64,000 nt of DNA, from assembly GCA_020852515.1 (NCBI GenBank), contig JADZAS010000013.1:496001-560000 (forward strand), in the 5' to 3' direction. Below are positions 52,248 through 61,300 of this stretch, in pieces (position 1 is the stretch's first letter; the number at the start of each line of letters is the position of its first letter). The DNA comes from Phycisphaerales bacterium. GTDB taxonomy: Bacteria; Planctomycetota; Phycisphaerae; Phycisphaerales; UBA5793. The notes beneath the pieces are model-generated. The model was not told the DNA's origin and did not search any database. It worked only from the letters and a program-made list of their open reading frames with translations. A program made the position numbers and the translations under genes.

Positions 52248-53740
52248 GGCCGATCGCACCGCCGGTGGTGTCGGCATCGACTTTTGAAAGCGAGATCGCG
52301 CGCCTGCTGCGGCTGCGCTTCACGTGGCTGGTGTCGCTGTGGCTGGCGTTGGTGGTGGTGCAGTACGCCATGGCGCTGGCGATCCAGACGTGGCTGCCGA
52401 CCACCGGCGTGGAGCCGCCGGTGCGCTGGCTGGAGAGCCCGATTCTCATGTCGCTGGCGGCGGCGCGGCTGGCGACGCTGGGCGTGGCACTGGTGCTGGT
52501 GCGATCGGTCATCACCTCGGGCGCGGGGGTGCTGCGCTTGGCGTACTGGGTGCTCGTGCTGACGGGGTTGTGCTCGATCGGCGCGGCGGTGGGCGAGCAG
52601 ATCGCGATGCCCGAGGCGTCGATGAGCATGGGCGCGATGGCCTGGCCGATTGTGGGCATTGCGATCTCGCACTTCTTTGCCTGCGCGCTGCTGCCGTGGA
52701 CGCCGGGGCAGGGCGTCAAGCCGCTGCTGGTGCTCTACCCGGCGTGGATCATCATCACGGCGCTGGTCGAGCGGTTCTCCGTGCTGCACGTGGCGACGGG
52801 GGTGTTCATCGCGCCGTCGATCAACGGGGCCGGGCTGCTGCTGTGCTGGTGGCGCATCAGCCGGCTGCGGCATACGGTGGAAATCACGCAGCTGCGCCGG
52901 CAGTTCAGGCGCTCGCGGCGCGACCTTATTGACGCGAGGAAGATCCACGAACTGCGCTTTCCGCGGCCGGTGCGCGGCGGGCCGATCCAGTTCAACTATT
53001 CCTATGAACCCATGCGCCAGGTGGGCGGCGACTTTCTGCACGCGCACCTCGACGAGCGAGGCTGCCTGCACGCAGCGCTCATCGACGTGACCGGCCACGG
53101 CATTCCCGCGGCGCTGACCGTCAACCGCGTCGATGGCGAGGTGCAGCGCTACTACGCCGAGCATCCCGATGCTTCGCCGGGCGAGGTGGCGCGGGCGTTG
53201 AACCGCTATTTTCACCTCGTCATGTTCCGCCACGGCATCTTCGCCACGGCGTTTATCTTCCGCATCAGCCCGGACGGCGCGATGGAGTGGGTCAACGCGG
53301 GCCACCCCCCCGCTTTCATCCGCCGCCGCGACGGCTCGCTCGAGGCGCTCGAATCCACGACGTTCATGCTCGGCGCGGCGCCTGACGAGGCGTTCGAGCC
53401 TGAGATGCAGACAGCGCGGGTGAATGAGGATGAACTCGTGGTCATCTACACCGACGGCGCGACCGAGGCGGTGGATGAGCGCGGCCGGCAGTTCGGCGTC
53501 ATGGGCGTTCGGCAGGTTGTTGAAAGGTGGCAGCCGGAGATGCATCTGGATCTGAGCGACCTGCTGCCCCAGGCCGTGTGCCGGTACCGCGATGGGGCGA
53601 CGCGCGATGACGTGCTCATCACCACGGTGCGGCTGGCGTCGGCCGCGGCTGTGGAGACGATTGCGGCAGGCGCGGCGGCGGCTTCAGCTCCTGCGGAGGT
53701 GGCGCGGGGCGCGGTGGTCGGCGCGACAATGCCGGGCTGA
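52244..53740 (+). CDS. SpoIIE-type PP2C phosphatase, membrane-bound (second)
   Basis: A 498-residue paralogue of the preceding gene. It has an N-terminal membrane region (about 20-200) and a SpoIIE/PP2C domain with consensus motifs VGGDFLHAHL, LIDVTGHGIPAALTVNRVDG, NAGHPPAFIRRRDG and IYTDGATEA, so it should bind metal normally. An Ala-rich tail ends the protein. The start overlaps the previous stop (ATGA). The pair shows one consensus and one diverged phosphatase in tandem, which suggests regulated heteromers or division of labour (inference). No anti-sigma or antagonist gene is adjacent. Confidence 0.9.
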   Translation: MRPIAPPVVSASTFESEIARLLRLRFTWLVSLWLALVVVQYAMALAIQTWLPTTGVEPPVRWLESPILMSLAAARLATLGVALVLVRSVITSGAGVLRLAYWVLVLTGLCSIGAAVGEQIAMPEASMSMGAMAWPIVGIAISHFFACALLPWTPGQGVKPLLVLYPAWIIITALVERFSVLHVATGVFIAPSINGAGLLLCWWRISRLRHTVEITQLRRQFRRSRRDLIDARKIHELRFPRPVRGGPIQFNYSYEPMRQVGGDFLHAHLDERGCLHAALIDVTGHGIPAALTVNRVDGEVQRYYAEHPDASPGEVARALNRYFHLVMFRHGIFATAFIFRISPDGAMEWVNAGHPPAFIRRRDGSLEALESTTFMLGAAPDEAFEPEMQTARVNEDELVVIYTDGATEAVDERGRQFGVMGVRQVVERWQPEMHLDLSDLLPQAVCRYRDGATRDDVLITTVRLASAAAVETIAAGAAAASAPAEVARGAVVGATMPG

Positions 53741-53786
53741 CCATTCCTACAATGCGGTGCGCAGAAGTTTGTCAGTAGTTCGACTC

Positions 53787-56408
53787 ATGAAGACGCGTCA
53801 TCTGTTCAACCTGATCGCCCTGCTCGCGCTGCTGGCCGGCGGCGCGGCGCGGGCGCAGGGTCTTGATGAGCAACTGGACCAGGACCAGTTCCTCAAGGGC
53901 CTGGCGGAGTACGGTCTGGATGATCTGCTCGACTACGTGCTCGAATCGAGCAGCGCCGGAGATGCGGCGCTGACCGAACTGGTCGAGATCGCCCACCTGC
54001 AGGCCTCGCTGGCGGATGAAGAGCTTGACAGCGAGGCGCGGAGCCTGACGATCGAGCGCCTCGTCGGCGCGCGGCGAAAACTGATCGACGCCCACCCGAA
54101 CGATCCGCGAATGCCGCTGTGGCAGGCGGATCTCGCGTTCAACCTGCTCTTTCTCAAGACAGCGCAGAGCGCGCTCGATCTGACCATCGAGTTCGGCATC
54201 GCCAGCGAAGCGCAGTGGGAGCAGATGCGAGCCGCGGCGAGTGAAGCGCTGCGCCTCGTGGATGATGCGACGGTGGGTCTGTCTGATGAGATTCTCGATC
54301 TCGAGGAGGATGAGGACTTTGCCGGCAGCGCGGCAATGCAGCAGCGGCATCGGTATCTGCTGCAGGTGGAGCAGCGCCAGCGGCTGCCGTTTCTCAATGC
54401 CGCGGCGGCGTACTACAGCGCGCTCGCCGGCGCGGGCGCGGATGACGATCTGTGTAAACTCGTGGCCGAAACGCTCACGCCGCTGCTGGGCGAACTCACC
54501 GAGCCGTGGCTCAGCCGCGGCCGATCGATGGCGGCGATGAGTCTCGTGCGGCTGGGGCGCTACGACGAAGCGCGGCTGCACTTTGACACGCTGCTTGGCG
54601 CGAGCGGCGCGGACGCCGTCGCGCTGCTGCGGGCGCGACTGGGAATGGTCGAACTGCTGCGCCGCTCCGAGGGAACTGCGGCGGCGGCCGCGGCCCTGGA
54701 CAAACTCGCCGCCGCGGCCGAGATCCGGCGCGATCCGTTTACGTTCCTTCTCATCTGCGACCAGCGATTTCTCGACGCGGTGCGCGGCGCGGCCGACGGC
54801 GACACGCCCATCGACCTGCGTGCGACGACGGGGCAGGCCGCACAGCGGCAGGTGGATGACGCCGTGCGCGTGTACCGCGCCTATCTCGACAACGACCTGC
54901 TGCCGCTCAACGCGGCGCAGCGGCAGGAAGTGGTGGCGGGTCGCTGGCGCTCGATTCTGCCCGACTCGATTCCGCTCTCGGATCTGCCGCCCGAGATGGC
55001 GCTGGCGCAGGCCGAGCGCATGGCGGGTGATCCGCAGCGGCAGAACGAAGCGACAGCACTGCTCGAATCGCTGCTGACGCGGCACGGCGATGATCCGCAG
55101 ATCACGCCGCGCGTCATGCTGGCGCTGGCCAGCGCCCACGCAGCGCGCGGCCAGGCGCCCGAAGCGGCGCGCCTGCGCATGGACGCCGCAGCGCGCTTTC
55201 CGCTCAGTCCGCGGGCCCAGCAGTCGGCCGAGCAGGCGGCGGCGCTGCTTTCGGCCGCGGTGCTCGATCAACCGGACTCGCCTGAACTGCAGGCGCTCTA
55301 CGAGGAAGCCCTGGCGCTCGTCGTCGAGCGCTTTCCGCAGGCGAGCCTGTTCGACCGCTGGGCGTACGAGCGCGGCCTGCTGCTTTCGCGCCAGCAGCGC
55401 TACGGCCAGGCGGCGCACAATTTCAGCCTCGTAGCGTCGGAGTCGGACCTGTATCCCGATGCCGCGTTCCAAGCCGTGCAGATGAAGTGGAACGAAGCGC
55501 AGGCGACAGGCGGCGCCGACCGCGAGGTCCTGCTGCGCGAGATGATCGGCGGCGCCGAGCGCGTGGTGCGCCTGCTCGATGCGGCGCTGGCCGGCCCGGG
55601 CGTGAGCGACTCGCGGCGGCAGGATCTGCGCTACTACCGCGTCGCCGCGGCGGTGCGGGCCGCGCAGGCCCAGCGCGATCTGGGCGAGCATGATGCGGCT
55701 CTCAAACGGCTTGAAGGGCTCGAAGAGGGCGAGGGCATCGACAACGTGCTGGCGGCGGAGGTCATCGACGCGCGCATCTCGGTACTCGAAGCGCTGCAGC
55801 GGACCGAACAGATCGAAGCGGATCTCAAGGAACTGGCGCAGCGCTCGCCGCAGCGGGCCTTGAGCATCATCACGCGCATCGGCAACCAGCGACTGGCTGA
55901 AGCGCGCCGCCTGATCGACGCGGGCGATGAGCAGGCTGGGGCAACCATGGCGCGCGAGCGGATCGTGCCGATCTCCAGCCTCGGCTGGTCGATCGCCGGG
56001 CCGCTCGATCATTCAAGCGAAGCGTGGGCGGCGGCGGGGCTGTGCCAGGCCGAGGCGCTCCGCCTGGCGGGTGATTGCGATGAAGCGCTTGGCGTGTACG
56101 AGCAGGTGCTCGTGTGGCGCGAAAACTCCGCGGAAGCGACGCTGGGCCGGTCGGAGTGTCTCTTTGCGATCGATCGGCTGGGCGAAGCGCTGCCGGGCTT
56201 TCAGCGGATTGCAGCGGCGTCGGCGGAGCGGCGCGATGCGAACTTCTGGCTCGCCGAACTCCGCATCCTGCAGATCTTCGACCAGGCCGGCCGCAATCTC
56301 GAACGCATCTACCCGCGCATTCAGCGCCTGCGGCTCATCGACGGCCAGCTCGGCGGCCCGCGCTTGCGCCGGGAGTTCGCGGTGCTGGAAGATCGGCACG
56401 CACCGTAA
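53787..56408 (+). CDS. Exported TPR-like helical repeat protein, 873 residues
   Basis: A signal peptide (LFNLIALLALLAGGAARAQ) is followed by GLDEQLDQDQFLKGLAEYGL and a long alpha-helical solenoid with Ala/Leu/Glu/Arg repeats such as GRSMAAMSLVRLGRYDEARL, RDLGEHDAALKRLEGLEEGE and AGLCQAEALRLAGDCDEALG. The C-terminus has NFWLAELRILQIFDQAGRNL. It resembles the operon protein at 22567-25230 in size, N-terminal block and ending, so they are likely paralogues. TACAAT at 53748-53753 may be its own -10. ATG 53787 is used; the open frame upstream overlaps the phosphatase gene. No function is known. Confidence 0.8.
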   Translation: MKTRHLFNLIALLALLAGGAARAQGLDEQLDQDQFLKGLAEYGLDDLLDYVLESSSAGDAALTELVEIAHLQASLADEELDSEARSLTIERLVGARRKLIDAHPNDPRMPLWQADLAFNLLFLKTAQSALDLTIEFGIASEAQWEQMRAAASEALRLVDDATVGLSDEILDLEEDEDFAGSAAMQQRHRYLLQVEQRQRLPFLNAAAAYYSALAGAGADDDLCKLVAETLTPLLGELTEPWLSRGRSMAAMSLVRLGRYDEARLHFDTLLGASGADAVALLRARLGMVELLRRSEGTAAAAAALDKLAAAAEIRRDPFTFLLICDQRFLDAVRGAADGDTPIDLRATTGQAAQRQVDDAVRVYRAYLDNDLLPLNAAQRQEVVAGRWRSILPDSIPLSDLPPEMALAQAERMAGDPQRQNEATALLESLLTRHGDDPQITPRVMLALASAHAARGQAPEAARLRMDAAARFPLSPRAQQSAEQAAALLSAAVLDQPDSPELQALYEEALALVVERFPQASLFDRWAYERGLLLSRQQRYGQAAHNFSLVASESDLYPDAAFQAVQMKWNEAQATGGADREVLLREMIGGAERVVRLLDAALAGPGVSDSRRQDLRYYRVAAAVRAAQAQRDLGEHDAALKRLEGLEEGEGIDNVLAAEVIDARISVLEALQRTEQIEADLKELAQRSPQRALSIITRIGNQRLAEARRLIDAGDEQAGATMARERIVPISSLGWSIAGPLDHSSEAWAAAGLCQAEALRLAGDCDEALGVYEQVLVWRENSAEATLGRSECLFAIDRLGEALPGFQRIAAASAERRDANFWLAELRILQIFDQAGRNLERIYPRIQRLRLIDGQLGGPRLRREFAVLEDRHAP

Positions 56409-56457
56409 GAACATGCGGGCCATCCGCGACGGCGCTGCGCCTTTGTCGCGGCTGCCG

Positions 56458-57273
56458 TCAGCGCGAGGACTCTCGCGCGAGTACGAGATTCACGTCGCGG
56501 GTGTAGCCAGTGATCTGGATGGGCTGCCAGTCGAAGTCGTAGGCGGCGACGCAATCCAGTTCGCTTTCTTCGAGCAGGCCGAGCCACTGCGACAGGTTGT
56601 ACGAGCGCAGGTCGTAGTGCGACTCGTGAGTCGATCGCCCAGAGGGCTTGTCCACGATGAGGTGGTTGATGATGCGCTCGCGGCGGCGGGGGCGATCGGG
56701 CGGGACGTTGAACATGACGTGCCGCACCCTGCAGCGGCCGCGCCGCGCGATCCACACCTCTTCGCCTGGCTGCGGATCGTCATAATCGACCAGATCGATG
56801 CCCAGTACGTACACACCGCCGCGCTTGAGCGAGCGGGCGATGCAGTTCAGATGCGACAGCGCCTCGAGCGGATCGAGGAGGTGGCGGAAGGTGTTGATGA
56901 GATTGAACGCGATGTCAAACGTGCGCGGCCGCACGAAGGTGGCCATGTCACCGAGGCAGAGTTGGGCGCTGAGGCCGCGCGCCTTCAGGCGCCGCCGGGC
57001 GTAGTCGAGCATGATGGGGCTGGCGTCGTAGCCAAGAGCGTTGCAGCCGCGGGAGGCGAGGACGCGCAGAAATCGGCCGGTGCCGCAGGCGGGTTCGAGC
57101 CAGCGCCGCCCGCCGGTGCCGTGCCTTTCGTTGATGCGCTGCAGCTGGGTGACTTCGGCGGCGGTGCCGGCTTCGTGCACGATGTCGTACCACTGCGGGC
57201 AGTCGTAGAGCGAGAGCGGCTGGGCCGGCTTGTCGCGCGACTCGGTCGCGCGGCGGGCGGTCTTACGAGCCAT
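56458..57273 (-). CDS. Class I SAM-dependent methyltransferase
   Basis: A 271-residue enzyme with motif I WLEPACGTGRFLRVLASRGC, an acidic residue in ALGYDASPIMLDYARR, motif LGDMATF, and a post-I helix FDIAFNLINTFRHLLDP. The C-terminal half has LSQWLGLLEESELDCVAAYD. The target (small molecule, tRNA or protein) cannot be told. Its first codons overlap the lipoprotein gene by 11 bases, so they share a transcript. A Lys/Arg-rich N-terminus precedes the domain. Confidence 0.9.
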   Translation of the reverse strand: MARKTARRATESRDKPAQPLSLYDCPQWYDIVHEAGTAAEVTQLQRINERHGTGGRRWLEPACGTGRFLRVLASRGCNALGYDASPIMLDYARRRLKARGLSAQLCLGDMATFVRPRTFDIAFNLINTFRHLLDPLEALSHLNCIARSLKRGGVYVLGIDLVDYDDPQPGEEVWIARRGRCRVRHVMFNVPPDRPRRRERIINHLIVDKPSGRSTHESHYDLRSYNLSQWLGLLEESELDCVAAYDFDWQPIQITGYTRDVNLVLARESSR

Positions 57274-57757
57274 CCGCGCTGCCGAACTCGACGGTGACGG
57301 ACTCCGTAAAGGAAACCGTGGGCACGCGCACGCCGGTGTCGAAGAGCACCTCGCCGAGTTGCCCGGGCGCGATGTAGGAGAGTTTGCCCGAGACGACCAG
57401 CGCGTGCACGCCGGCGAGCGGACCTCCGGCGGCGCCGGCGGGAATGACCACGGGCAGGACGATGCTCTGGGTGCCGAGGCGGCGCAGGGTGGCCTGCGCG
57501 GCGCGGCGGGTCTCGATGAGGCGATGCCCGTCGAGGGAGGCGGAGTAGTTGAATTCGACGAGCGGGACAGGATCCGGATTGTCGTTGGTCAGTTCGAGCG
57601 TCAGTTCGACCAGCGAAGCCTCGGGCCGCTGCTCGACGACGCGGGCGCTGACCAGGTCGATGCGCGGCGCTTTGGTCGTGTCGCAGCCCGCGGCGAGCAA
57701 TGCCAACAGCGCAAGAACGAACGCACCGGTGACGCGAAATGAATGGCTTGAGATCAT
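57263..57757 (-). CDS. LEA type 2-like lipoprotein
   Basis: A 164-residue protein with lipoprotein signal VLALLALLAAGC (cysteine near residue 25) and a beta-sandwich domain with the LEA_2/WHy pattern: ASLVELTLELTNDNPDPVPL then FNYSASLDGHRLIETRRAAQ and LPVVIPAG. The bacterial members are membrane-attached and stress-related; exact role unknown. It overlaps the methyltransferase start and lies 6 bases from the DUF5658 gene stop, forming a three-gene minus-strand run. Confidence 0.8.
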   Translation of the reverse strand: MISSHSFRVTGAFVLALLALLAAGCDTTKAPRIDLVSARVVEQRPEASLVELTLELTNDNPDPVPLVEFNYSASLDGHRLIETRRAAQATLRRLGTQSIVLPVVIPAGAAGGPLAGVHALVVSGKLSYIAPGQLGEVLFDTGVRVPTVSFTESVTVEFGSADGS

Positions 57758-57763
57758 GCACCG

Positions 57764-58225
57764 CTAGGGTAGCGGCGCGGAGACGACCCGTCGATTGTGG
57801 AACAGCAGCCACTGATCGCTCTGCTGAGCCTCGCCGATGGTGACCGTGTTGTTGAAGGCGCCCATTTCCTGGGTGTACACCGCCCAGCGGACCGTGAGCA
57901 TGATGAGAATGCTCGCGGCGATCCACGCGGCGATTTCGCCCTGCCGCCGGTGCCGAACCACGAGGATTGTGGAGATGCAGGCCGAGATTGAGCCGACTTT
58001 GAAGAGGACCAGCGCGAAGGGATTCTGCTGGCGGATGATGAACGCCGCAAACGGGTTGACTTCCTGCATGCCGAACGAGTTGAGAAACGTCCAGGTGACG
58101 AGCAGATCGCCCAGGCTCAGCATGGCGATAAGGACCACGAGCAGACACACCCGCCGGCACCGGGCCTGCGCAACCGGGGAGGTCACATCCACCTTGAACC
58201 GAGATTCGATGTACCGTTCCAGCAC
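57764..58225 (-). CDS. DUF5658-like membrane protein
   Basis: A 153-residue protein starting at GTG 58225 with four hydrophobic segments. SLGDLLVTWTFLNSFGMQEV is followed by NPFAAFII and LVLFKVGSI, the conserved core of DUF5658 proteins (D...T....G..E.NP....K). The C-terminus has QWLLFHNRRVVSAPLP. Role unknown. It diverges from the PQQ-propeller gene. Confidence 0.8.
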   Translation of the reverse strand: MLERYIESRFKVDVTSPVAQARCRRVCLLVVLIAMLSLGDLLVTWTFLNSFGMQEVNPFAAFIIRQQNPFALVLFKVGSISACISTILVVRHRRQGEIAAWIAASILIMLTVRWAVYTQEMGAFNNTVTIGEAQQSDQWLLFHNRRVVSAPLP

Positions 58226-58331
58226 TGGCTCGCCCTCTCCGACCTTGTCTGACTGTCGGACCGACTCAACAAAAGTTCATCCCGAAAGATGGAAATTCCC
58301 TTCGTCGTGACGCCACGCACTCCCCGATCGG

Positions 58332-58337
58332 TATAGT
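58332..58337 (+). promoter_or_regulatory. Candidate -10 box of the PQQ-propeller gene
   Basis: TATAGT lies 20 bases before ATG 58358; CCAGGA at 58347-58352 is a fair ribosome site. Confidence 0.5.
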
Positions 58338-58357
58338 CTTTCACCGCCAGGATTCCG

Positions 58358-61300
58358 ATGCTCAAGCCTACGTCCGATCACCGTCTTTGCAAACGAAAAA
58401 CACCCGGTTTCGCCCTGATTCTTGCGATCATCGGCCTCTGCTGCCCCCTTGCCGCTGGCCAGACCGTGGCGCCGACGCCCGTGTTCATCGATGACTCGCC
58501 CGAAGCGAGTCAGTGGTTCGATCAGGCCCACGACCAGGTGCGGATCGGCAACACCGCCGAGGCCCTCCGTTTATACCAGCGGCTGCTGGACCAGTTCCCC
58601 TATCGCCTTCTCAGGGCTGCCGACCAGGAATTCGCGTTCGTTTCGGTGCGCCAAGGGGTCCAGGAAGTGCTCCTCGGCCAGCCCGATCTGCTGGCCGCGT
58701 ACGTGGAGGTCAACGAGCCGGTCGCTCATCGATTGCTTGAAGAGGGCCGGGCGGACGAGGTTTTCATCAGCCGCTTCCTCACGCCGGCGGGGCTTACGGC
58801 CGCGCTGGACGTCGCCGAGTCGATGATGGTGCGGGCGAGGTTCGACTTTGCCGCCGACGTGCTGACGGAGTGTCGGCAGCACCCTCGACTTGCGGGCGAA
58901 GCGCAAAGCCGGTGGGGCATGCTGTCGGTGCTCACGGGCGTCTATGGCGGCCGGCCGGGTCTGGTTTCGCAGGCAATTGAGGCCATCGCGGATCGGCCCG
59001 AATCGAAGCGACTGCGTGAACTGGCCGAGCGGATCAGCGGGACGTTCGAGCAGCCGCCGCCCAGCGACGCCGAGAGTTCGGCAGCGCTGGATCGCGCCAC
59101 GCTGGCGCAAATGGGTAAGTCGCCGACCTGGCGCCACGACCTCGAGAATTTCCGCTCGATTCCGATGCGCACGCGGCGCGGCGGCATTCCCGAGCCGGCG
59201 CAGCGCAGCGACGAGGAGACGGCAAGGCTGCTTTCCATCATCCCGACTGTCACCAGTGACTTTGTCTTTATTCACAACGGCGTCACGCTCACCGCGCTCG
59301 ACCGCTTCGATGGACGCGAGCGCTGGGAGGCCGATTACGGCCTGACGGCATCGTCCGACGACGGTCGCTTCCCGAGCATGCTCGATTCCACCTCGATTCA
59401 GAATGATCCGACCATCGCGGCGGTGGACAAGGATCGCGTCGTGGCGATCGTGATGCGTCCTGCGAGCGACCCCGATCTGCACACCCTGGTCATCTGCCAC
59501 GACGCCAACACCGGCGAGCGGCTGTGGACGACGACGCCCGGCGGCATCAGCGACGAATTGAGCGGCGCTTCGTTCATCGGTATGCCGATCGTGCACGACG
59601 GACTCGTGATTGTGACCGTGCGCAAGCAGACGCTGCGACTGGCGTCGGACTACCTGGCGGGGGTGGACCTGGCGACGGGACGGCGCGTGTGGCACCAGCA
59701 TCTGGCGAGTTCGGCGATCTTCGGCTATTACGCGGTGCTGCCTTCGACGCGCCCGCTGCTGGCCGACGGCACGATCTACTTCTCCACGCCGCTGGGCGCG
59801 ATGACGGCGATCGATGCGCGAAGCGGGCTGGTGCGCTGGCTGCGCGTGCACGAACCATTCGGCGCGCGGATGCGCGGCGACCTCACGCCGCCGAGCACGT
59901 ACGACACCATGCTCATGACGCCCATCGGCGTCATCGGCTTCACGCCCAGCAGGCGCGGCATCGTTGTGCTCGATCCGCTCACCGGCGCGCAGCGCTCGTT
60001 CCATGCCGCCACATCCTGGGGCGACCCGCTCTATCTCGCTCACGGCGACAATGCACTGCTGGCGATCGGCCCGCCGCTCCCGGGCCAGTCGATCACGCGC
60101 ATCGCCCTGGACGGCCTCGATCACCCGGCGGGAAACTGGATTCCGCTGCGCCCGGACGAGTTCATCAACGGCCGCGTGACCACCGGCCCCGGGCGCGTGC
60201 TCGTGCCGACGAATCAGCGGCTGCGCATCTTTGACGCCAGCGGCAAGGAACTCGAGTCCGTCGAGATCAATCAACTGGCCGTGCCGGTGATGGTGGGCGG
60301 CGAGGTATTGCTGGCGTCGGCCGAGCGGCTCGAGTCGTTCATCCCTTATGAAATCGGCGAGCCGCATCTGAGGGCGCGGCTCGAGGCCAACCCCCACGAC
60401 CCGAACCCGGCGATCAGTCTGGCGCGGCTGGCGTTTCAGCATCGCCGGCTCGAGACGCTGATGACTTCGATCGACCGCGCCATCGACATTATCAACGCCG
60501 ACCCGCTCAGCGAGATCAACAGCACGGCCCAGGAGCGCCTCTTCGCGGGTCTGCTGGACATGGCCCCTCACTCGGTGCTGCCTGATGAACTGTCCGACGC
60601 GATCTACTACCGGCTCGAGTTGCTGGCCGCAACGCCCCAGCAGCGCCTGGCGTTTCTGCTCAGCCACGCGGGAAGCCTGGCCCAGGCGGGGGACGCGGCC
60701 GGGGCGATCGATTCATATGAAGCAGTGCTGACGACTCCAGCGCTCATCGACGAGCCGTGGACTGAGCAGGGCTCGACGCGCCGCGCCGGCGACGTGGCGC
60801 GATTCCGGTTGACGGCGGTGGTCGCCGACGGCCATCGCGACCTATACCGGCCGTATGAGGACACGGCGCAGCGCGAGTTCCAGTCCGCTCGCTCGCAGGG
60901 CAGCGCCGATGAACTGCTCCGGGTAGCGCGGCGCTATCCGCTGGCCGAAGTCGCCTCGAGCGCCTGCATCGCCGCTTCGCACCAGTTGCGGCTGGAGGGG
61001 CGCACGGATGCAGCCGAGGCGGCGCTGCGCTTCGGCCTGAGTCTCCAGCCGGTGCAGCCGGCGCTGGGCCGCGTCCGCTCTGAACTGCTGCAGATATACG
61101 AGGCCACCGGCCAGTGGTTCGAGGGCATGCAATTGCTTCGAACCGTGGAGCGCGGCGACGCGACGGCAACCGTGCCGCTTGTCGAGGGCCGGCCGCTCTC
61201 GATCGACGAATGGCGGCAGCGCTTTGCATCACTGCTCCCGCCCGGCGAGCGCCTTGCGGCGATCGGGCCGCTGGGACAACTTGCCGACATCAAAGAAGGC

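Noticed and set aside
53772-56012. A 746-codon minus-strand frame opposite the exported helical protein
   Set aside because: The plus-strand frame has a signal peptide and a regular solenoid; the antisense frame is Arg/Gln-rich without structure.
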